Assembly (NCBI GenBank): GCA_029962745.1
Contig: CM057162.1
Coordinates: 5,820,861-5,884,860 of the forward strand
Direction of reading: 5' to 3'
Length of the DNA: 64,000 bases
Origin: Echinometra lucunter
Lineage: Eukaryota > Echinodermata > Echinoidea > Camarodonta > Echinometridae
Shown here in pieces: positions 57,310 through 64,000 of this stretch. The position numbers and the translations under genes are program-made. The first letter of the stretch is position 1, and each line of letters starts with the position of its first letter. Under the pieces are notes generated by a model. The model had not been told where the DNA came from. It worked only from the letters and a program-made list of their open reading frames with translations, and searched no databases.

Positions 57310-58884
57310 GCAGACTAAAAGAGCTTGTTACCAAGGCTGAATAAATACATGTGTATAATTTTAAATGCATTTATTTCAATAACTTGTATGATACTCTATC
57401 ATTCAAAGCTGAGTTTTAAGCAAGATAATTGCTACAAGTATCCAAAATTTAAGACACATTCATCATCAATCTGATTGGCTGTAAATACGTTAACTTTTTT
57501 GTTTACACTTCTATTTTTTTCTATGTGCTGCTCAGTATTAGTAGAACACCTGAATTAAATAAACAGGTTTGATGTTTATCAATTTCTAGTTCTTTAGTGC
57601 TACAAAATCAGGTACTGGCAATTGAATTTGTGTATTGTCACACAGTGAGTAAGCCCTGGGCCTGTAAAATAGAGTTACAATTAATGTCATATCCTTAACA
57701 TTTATACTATCTGCCTTATTTAAATGTATCTTTACAATCAGTGGTAACTTACGATTGATTTTATGTTACAGATGGACACAAATCATAGTGAGATACAATT
57801 TTAGAAGAATGAAGCTATAATAGATTTTTTACAATTGATTGCAAGGCGATGTTTACAATAGACTGTCATGATGCCCAGTATAAGAAATAGTTCAGTCGAA
57901 TTTTCTTCAATACCCCTCTCCCACCACGTGCAGGCATTTTAGTTTGGTATTTCTCTAGCACTGTATTAATGTGTTCCATTTTTTTAAGCTTAAGGATTTT
58001 TTTCACATTTTTGAAGCTTATTATGTAGCGATTCTCTGTTGATTCAGTAGGTCCCATTGTTTATTGATAAGGTTCAAGTTAATAGCCTGTTAGGAGTGAC
58101 CCCTCAATCATTTTTTCTTTAGTTTTACTCTGGGTATCTCCCTTTTGATTCAAGTGGTTTCTTTAGCCCTAACCAGGCTTGGCTTTTTAAGCGATGCTAT
58201 AGCGGGGGGGGGGGGGGGGGGGGGGGGGGCTGATATCGCGTGAAACTTCGAGGGGAGTGGATTCCACCACCCCCAACCTTTTTAGGGTTAACACTTGGAT
58301 GAATGTTTTGAATGATTGCCTCTTTGTCAATGATAGAATTTCATGTCTCAGTGGAAAGTTTACAGTTTAAAATTCTTGACCCTTTGTTTTGTCCATTACT
58401 TTGAGTTCTTTGCATCAGATATTTTTACCTCTGATATTTTCACCTCTCATATTTTGACTTTTGATATTTTTTTCCTCTTACATTATTACTTTTGACATCT
58501 ATACCCCTTTCATTTTTACTTCTTACATTTTGACTTGTGACATTTTCTCTTCTGGTATTTTTAGCTGTAGTATTTTACTTCTGACACTTTTACCTTTGAT
58601 ATTTTTACTAGGCCCCAATCTTTCATGATTTGCGTATACCCTCATATATTTCAGCAGCAAGATTTTTATATCAAGATCGAATTTTTGTCATTGTTAGCAG
58701 GTGGTGTAATAAATTTGGCAGATGCTGTATATACAAAGTAAATTATTGCATTTTGTTGTTTTTCCAAAATCTTGGATATTGGACATTCTCGGATATTCGT
58801 ATTCCCTCTGTGCTAGTAAGGTTCCGGTTCATGACATGACATGTTCTCTTTTTTGAATAATTTTTTAAATGTGTTCTCCAACAG
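57310..58884. other. Intron with poly-G run and degenerate ATTTTTAC repeat
   Basis: About 26 G at 58204-58229. From 58410 to 58612 there is a degenerate 15-17 bp repeat of the form ATTTTTACTTCTGAC. No coding signal. Confidence 0.55.
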
Positions 58885-59019
58885 AAAGTAACAGCAAGGA
58901 TGGCAGAGTATGCAAGGCTTCACCCACCTAAACCATTGTTTGTAGAGTGGAGGTCAGGGGACGTCGTGGTCAAGCTCTTTCAAGGCCTTAATGAATCTCG
59001 AGAAGAAGTGAAGGAAATG
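58885..59019 (+). CDS. UPA-like exon 2
   Basis: The acceptor is TTCTCCAACAG and the donor is GAAATG|GTATGC. It has 45 codons with phase 0 at both ends. It encodes 'KVTARMAEYARLHPPKPLFV' followed by 'EWRSGDVVVKLFQGLNES'. The pattern of a helix, a Pro-containing turn, then alternating hydrophobic strands suits the middle of a UPA domain. The exon upstream ends in 'LQEIEK', so the helix continues across the splice. Confidence 0.75.
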
Positions 59020-60736
59020 GTATGCTACATAGCTCAGATCACATTACATGTATGTTCTGTACCACTTTGCCTAAGGGAACTTGATGGCTGCATTGATCAT
59101 GTGCAAATTTGATAATTTATTAATCAATGGATTAGCAGAGTTGAACATACTTATCATGAAAGTATCATAGGAATACTCATTCTTCTTTTCTCTATTTCTC
59201 TTTCTGTCTCTATTTGATTTTCCTCTTCTTGATTGAGTAGACTTCAAGATCGATTCAGATATTGAAGAAATTTAGTGCAAAAGATATTGATTGGTGATTG
59301 TATTCGTAATTGATTTTGAGGCTGCAGACTTGATTTTAAGGCTAGAAATATAAAGGAAAGTATAGGGAAAGATTAAAGGCACATGCCTCCCACTGCCTTA
59401 AGGAAATTTTCCCCTAGCTTTAAACAATTGCCTCTTCCAAATTGAATAATTCACCCAAGATGGGACAAATGTTCCCTCGCCTGGTAATGTTTGCTTTTCT
59501 TAATAAAAGGCATATTTCATATGCAGCAATAAGCTGCTTTCAGTTTTAAAAAAAGGTGCAGGCCTTTTCAAGCTTTAGTTGTTTTTTTTTACCCCAGGTG
59601 CCATTTTTATGTAAAATGCTCCTCCATTTTGACAAGGGTTTTGAATGATTTTCTTCTTATTAACTTGATTCTCTGCCTTGAAATCGTAGGACTGAGAGAT
59701 ATCATGCCTTGAACAGGTTTATAGTATAACTTCTTAACCCTTAGTCCAGCACAATAAAGAGTTCTGTATAACATGCCTCCTCATACTTGCCAAAAGATGG
59801 CTAGCAGCTGATTACAGTGGACAATCACATTTATTGAAATACCTCATACACACTTAGTTTACATTTCAGTTAATTACTCCAGAGTACTCCAGACAGTTCT
59901 TTTCTTGAGTGTAGCATGTGAGATTTGTCCAATCAATCCCTAGATGTTTCTTTAACTTTTGCATCAGTTAACCCCATATTTGATAGACCAGACGCAACTT
60001 GTCATTCTATGGCCTGACTTTTCTTGCAATTTCACCATTCTGTACCCAATATTTCTGTGCTGCTCTTTCAAACAGCCAGATATCTTTATATTTCCTGTCA
60101 GGCGGGTGAAAAAGAGCAGATTTTCTGCATCCACGGTGTGTCAAAATGATGATGTTGACATCCCTAGGCCATAGAATAAGGAGTTGCATATCGGGTTAAC
60201 TGAGGCAGAAGTTACTGAAACATCTAGGGATCAGATTGGACGGATCTTCAGAAATAGTCTTTTATACTGAAAAATGGCAGAAATGTATCAAGTTGAAATT
60301 TTGCAAGGGGATGGGAGGAGTGGTTATATTAAAACTCAGAAATGACTAAATGTGCAATTGACAGTGACCAAGGACTTTTACATTATTCGGTCATACCTTC
60401 AGCAACCATGCATTGCAGAAATATTGACAACATATCATAAAGGACACAAAATCAAATTAGTCATTTTCAACAGGTGTTCTAATGATTTTGATCAGTACTC
60501 TTCATGTAAAATAATGTACACTGTACTTTAGAAATAAAAAAAGCTCTTGAAGATGTACTAAAAAGTATACAAATGTTTTGCCATTTTAGAACTGCAAAGA
60601 AGCAAGAAAAGAAATTACTTATTTTCCACCTGCATGTAATTTTGATCAAATTTTGACTCTATATACTTATCAAAGAATGGGCCTTTTATACATGTATAAT
60701 GACATTTCACTTCTTTGTTGTTTACATGTTTTGCAG
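59020..60736. other. Intron between UPA exons 2 and 3
   Basis: No recognisable element or coding signal. Confidence 0.5.
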
Positions 60737-60899
60737 CGGATGACTGAACAGAAATTTTACCAAGTGTCTTGCGATCCACAGTCATTTTATGTAGATTCCC
60801 CTGGTGGAAAGGCGGACCAAAAACCCCTCCAATTCATCCTTTGTCAAATCAGATCGAGGTCTGCCAGTGATGAGATTAATATTGTCCTAGAATATGATG
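60737..60899 (+). CDS. UPA-like exon 3
   Basis: The acceptor is ATGTTTTGCAG and the donor is GATG|GTATGT. It enters in phase 0 and leaves one base (phase 1). It encodes 'RMTEQKFYQVSCDPQSFYVD', a short Pro/Gly/Lys turn, then 'PLQFILCQIRSRSASDEINI'. The two strands around a charged loop fit the end of a UPA domain. Its phase 1 end joins the Death exon at 62868 in frame directly, without the proline-rich exon at 61247. Confidence 0.72.
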
Positions 60900-61246
60900 G
60901 TATGTATTATTTGAAGCTGACATTTTAATATACAAAAAACAAACTTGTATGCATTCTTTAGTATCTATTTTATTTACTTTATTGAGGAAAATGTTATTAG
61001 TATTTAATAAATACATATTCGATATGCTTTAATATATTATAAGTAATTATTTAATGTTTAAGAGAAAAAACACAAAATTTCATAGCCAGTAAAATTTGTC
61101 CAAATCATTGAATGGACCTGTATGACAAACCCTAATATGAGTTCAACATTGTCATTATTATGAAAATGATGTTAGATTATCAGTTCCTTATCTAAAAAGC
61201 TGTAGAAACAGTCAATTTATATATATATATGGTTATTATATTACAG

Positions 61247-61340
61247 ACGGCGCGCATGAACCAGTGTCTCCACTTTTACCATCACCATCGCTGCCATCAT
61301 CGCTGCCACCATTGCCGCCACCATTGCCATCACCAAAGCA
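61247..61340 (+). CDS. Possible proline/serine-rich cassette exon
   Basis: The acceptor is TATATTACAG and the donor is AAGCA|GTATGT. It enters in phase 1, compatible with the exon ending at 60899, and reads 'DGAHEPVSPLLPSPSLPS' plus a run of Leu/Pro/Ser. It leaves phase 2, which does not fit the only good acceptor of the Death exon (62868 needs phase 1). If it is retained without splicing, the frame stops two codons later (…Lys-Gln-Tyr-Val-stop at 61346). It is therefore either an alternative 3' end that drops the Death domain, a skipped exon, or part of an exon set I cannot resolve. Confidence 0.45.
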
Positions 61341-61346
61341 GTATGT

Positions 61347-62231
61347 ATAGTAAATGTTTTTTGATAATCAGCCTGATCGACAATTTGAAAGCTGAAAGAA
61401 CTTTAGAAAACCCATTACTGGAAGAAATCCAGTATTTCATTTCAAAGAGCATCAGTGAAGGAGATGAAATTTGATAAAACCTGGTTGCCCTGTTTTCTTA
61501 CTTAAATTAGAATCCATAAAATGTTTGTTGCCACAGATAGACATATTTGAATTTTGCTAAGTTTCATTTTGGTAGTGATTTGACAAAAACAGTAATTGAT
61601 ATTCTACAGTGAATAAAGAATTGGTCTGGGGATGATTGTTCAGGGGTAAGTCTGTTTGTCTGGATAAGCCATTTTTCGACTTTTCTGTGGGTATTTGTTC
61701 ATTTCACAGGGGCAAATGGCTACTTCTGATAATTCTATTTTTCTTGGGATGCTTTCCAAACAGTGTTGAAAATCTTCCCTTCACAGTAGTCCTTTCATCT
61801 TGCAAGAATCTTTTGTCATTTGGTGACTTAAATTTTCTATTGTCTCTGATTTTCATGTTATTCAGAATGTCCTAATTGACATTAGAATAATGAGAAGGCC
61901 ATAGTGTACAGACCAAGAGAAGTAACAATAGCTATTCATCCTCTCGGACATTTATAGTTTGTTAGGCAATCAGAAGCTGTCTTCCAGAGGAGAATTTTTT
62001 TTTTGGGGGGGGGGGGATTTGGGGCAATTTGTTCTGGCCGAATTTGTCCTGGTGGTAATTGTCTTGAGGTAATAGTCATATGTGTCACTGGGGCATTTAT
62101 CTTGGGCAGCATTACTCCATTCATCTCGAATTAGCTCATAATTATCATTTTCGAGTTCCACAAATAATGGAATTAATAATGCTGATTATGCCCCAATATA
62201 GAGCTGGTCTAATATTTTTTTTTTCCCAGAG

Positions 62232-62270
<39 letters not shown>
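61347..62270. other. Intron; short open stretch at 61372-61474 of unclear status
   Basis: From 61372 the frame reads 'LIDNLKAERTLENPLLEEIQ' and a few more residues to a stop at 61474. It is preceded by an AG but only 31 bases after the previous donor, too short for a normal intron. A poly-G run lies at 62005-62013 and an AT microsatellite at 62234-62272. Confidence 0.35.
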
Positions 62271-62274
<4 letters not shown>

Positions 62275-62774
62275 GGGTGTCCCAAAAAAAGCAGAACGGT
62301 GGATTTTCAGTTCTTTACCTTCAGAAAGTAGATCTTTTTTTTTTTTTACTTTAGTAGGTAAAGCATCTTTTACCAAAGAGAATGATGCCAAAATCATTAA
62401 ATTTGGTGAAGTAATTTTGATTCTATGCCTGTTTCTTAAAATACAGAGAATTTCAAATTTCGCATGTTTTTTACAACAGTGGAGAGGAGAATTGTGTCGG
62501 GAATGGCCTGACATGCATCAATGGACTTCCCTCAGTCATCGTATTATGAAAGGCCATCCTGACACAAAGATGCTCTCATCAGTCGCCAAAAATTTGAAAA
62601 TGACTGTATTTTAAGAGATGGGCATAGAATACAAATTACTTCACCAAATTCAGTGATCTTCATATCATTTTATTCGGTAGACTTTGCTTTACCCACGGAT
62701 GTAAAAAGATTATCTACTTTCTGAAGGTAAAGTACTGAAAATCCACTATTCAGCTTTTTCTGGGACACCCGGTA
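62271..62774. mobile_element. Mariner-like MITE, 504 bp
   Basis: Ends TACCGGGTGTCCCAAAAAAA and TTCTGGGACACCCGGTA. The inverted repeats run about 70 bp inward, through GGTGGATTTTCAGT and CTTTACCTTCAGAAAGTAGAT. It is inserted in a TA microsatellite (TA target). It has no transposase frame. It lies 93 bp upstream of the Death-domain exon. Confidence 0.8.
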
Positions 62775-62867
62775 TTTATGTATATATATATTTATATGTC
62801 ATTATTTTTGACTCATGAGATGGGATGAAGAATGATGATATAGGCTACAAAAATATATTTTCTCCAG

Positions 62868-63252
62868 AAAATGCATATGCAAGCAATATTGAGGTTTGCA
62901 CGAAATTGGAATTTTCTCTACACAAGACTGGCCTTGAAATAGAAAGAAAATTGGGTCAGCTTGCACAACACTTGTCCCCCGAGGACTATCCCAAGCTGTG
63001 CACAAGCTAGGTTTTACCTACAATGAGTATCAGAGCATCCTAGAAAGTAATGAAAAGGACTACCAGAAAGTTGTAAGAAAATGTCTGGTTAAATGGAGCA
63101 ACACAACTGAGGATACTCTGGGTGATCTCAAGAAAATTCTCAATGAAATGGATCTGAAAGGAATGCTGCGTATAATGAAAACGCTAGCACTGTATAATCT
63201 TGCAGTGATATATGTAAGTCGAAAAGTTCAGGAAACAAAGGTCCATGCCTAA
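62868..63252 (+). CDS. Death-domain exon with an apparent frameshift
   Basis: The acceptor is ATTTTCTCCAG, entered in phase 1. The first frame encodes 'LEIERKLGQLAQHLSPEDYP' and then hits a stop at 63007-63009. The frame one base off then reads 'LGFTYNEYQSILESNEKD' and 'VVRKCLVKWSN…TLGDLKKIL', followed by another helix. Together these give the six-helix Death-fold pattern, including the 'LG…Y..I' and 'L..W' landmarks. The change of frame near 63005-63010 is most simply one missing base. It could be an assembly error or a true disabling mutation. The second frame stays open to a TAA at 63250-63252, but a strong donor GTAAGT at 63214 suggests the exon may end at 63213 and continue outside the window. 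Confidence 0.7.
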
Positions 63253-64000
63253 GGGACAAAAAGAAACAGGGTTCAGAGCTTTGCTAGAAACAGTAAACCT
63301 GGAAAATGAGTTCCCTTCTTCAGTAAAAGGTAAAGTCAGGGAATGAAAAAAAAAAAAAAAAACATTTACCAGATTAAAATCAGGCAATTTCATCGAACTA
63401 AAAGAACGTAACTAGTCAGTCTTTTCAATTTTGTCTTATGCCTGCACAGCATTTGATTGAATGAATTAAACTATATTACCAAAATTTGATCATAATACAG
63501 AGTACACTGGAATAGACCACTAAGTAGCAATACTGCTAGTAGATATTGCCACCCTTGTTAATCTAATTACAATGCAACAAACTTGTAATGCATGTTACAT
63601 TGAAAAAGGTTTACATTCTTCATGACAAATACCAGTAACATAATAACAATGGACTATATTCCTGGTAGCATGAATACTACGATGGGAATAGAGTAGTCGC
63701 TACAATCTACACAAATCACGATAGATAATATTTACAGTGTGTATCCTTTTGTTGATTGGCTATGAGATATGTACTAGAATCTCAAGTGTAGATGGTACAG
63801 GCCTCGCTCATAATAATCGTCCCTGTTTTCATGAAGTGACAGATACGAGGAAATCGAATTTTTTTCAGTTTTGAGTTTTTTGCATTTTTGGACATCTTTC
63901 ACTAACATCTTGAACCTCACAGAGTTTCAGACCATAATAATGTCTAATTACGTAACTATGGCAATGACGTGAACAAGAAAATACCTAATAAAAGGATTTT
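63253..64000. other. Sequence after the Death exon, no feature recognised
   Basis: Either 3' untranslated/intergenic sequence or, if the donor at 63214 is used, a further intron. A poly-A run lies at 63347-63362. Confidence 0.4.

Larger units (their letters stand above)
6808..63252 (+). other. Gene span: Roco-family protein with COR, ZU5, UPA and Death regions (3' part of gene)
   Basis: This is a multi-exon host gene whose 5' part lies before the window. I chained exons by AG/GT splice sites with compatible phases: 6808-6984, 12343-12460, 28756-28913 (or its copy 34735-34892), 39078-39149, 39289-39499, 47285-47321, 48112-48167, 48536-48760 (or copies 49593-50837), 53494-53735, 58885-59019, 60737-60899 and 62868 onward. 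Read in order they give a COR domain, a short Cys-containing segment, a ZU5-like part, a UPA-like part and a Death domain. In known families COR follows a Roc GTPase (MFHAS1, DAPK1, LRRK), and ZU5-UPA-Death occurs in UNC5, PIDD and ankyrins. A signalling role is therefore plausible, but it is inferred. Introns are large and full of transposons. No single complete transcript can be proven because the locus is partly duplicated at assembly gaps and the Death exon is frameshifted. Confidence 0.8.

Noticed and set aside
61372..61474. Additional coding exon (starts LIDNLKAERTLENPL)
   Set aside because: It would require a 31 bp intron after 61340, and no donor follows before its stop. Possibly a decayed exon, but unsupported.

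Overview
The window is eukaryotic genomic DNA, about 63% A+T by eye. It is intron-rich and dominated by transposable elements. The repeat families (AGGTCA-rich dispersed arrays, a tRNA-derived SINE, DIRS and Penelope-like retroelements, a Mag-type Ty3/Gypsy element, and a LINE with a decayed 2A-like motif) together with a Roco/COR–ZU5–UPA–Death gene suggest a marine invertebrate deuterostome. A sea urchin or other echinoderm is my best guess, but the species is inferred and not proven.

One host gene runs on the + strand through most of the window. I could chain its exons by splice sites and matching phases: two COR exons (6808-6984, 12343-12460), a third COR exon present twice (28756-28913 and 34735-34892), 39078-39149, a cysteine-containing exon 39289-39499, two linker exons plus a ZU5 exon present twice (47285-48760 and 49593-50837), three UPA-type exons (53494-53735, 58885-59019, 60737-60899), a possible proline-rich cassette exon (61247-61340), and a Death-domain exon from 62868. 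The kinase, LRR or Roc part would lie 5' of the window. The Death exon carries an apparent one-base frameshift near 63009.

The window is three contigs joined by two gaps of exactly 500 N (31876-32375 and 49005-49504). The sequence on either side of each gap is the same locus assembled twice. Bases 20960-31875 match 32376-37868, and 47197-49004 match 49505-51081. These look like unmerged overlapping allelic contigs, so the duplicated exons are probably two alleles. The comparison shows two insertion polymorphisms: an intact 5.4 kb Ty3/Gypsy element (22701-28081), present on one allele with an empty site at 34060-34064, and a 232 bp CACTA-type MITE (47440-47671) with an empty site at 49744-49746.

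By region: 1-6.8 kb is intron or upstream sequence with AGGTCA tandem arrays and a foldback MITE. 7.8-12.2 kb holds two inverted copies of a GGGCCGTATC-ended element with nested mariner-like MITEs and a SINE. 12.5-20.5 kb is a nest in which a decayed Penelope-like RT is interrupted by a decayed DIRS-like element, flanked by inverted arms of about 470 bp. 20.6-22.7 kb has microsatellites and a palindromic Penelope-type terminal region. 22.7-28.1 kb is the young Gypsy element. 28.1-39.1 kb holds COR exons, repeats and a split CR1/L2-like LINE. 39.9-46.2 kb holds a tandem array and a minus-strand LINE, itself split by a mariner-type element with very long terminal inverted repeats. 46.5-64 kb holds the ZU5/UPA/Death exons with foldback elements between them.
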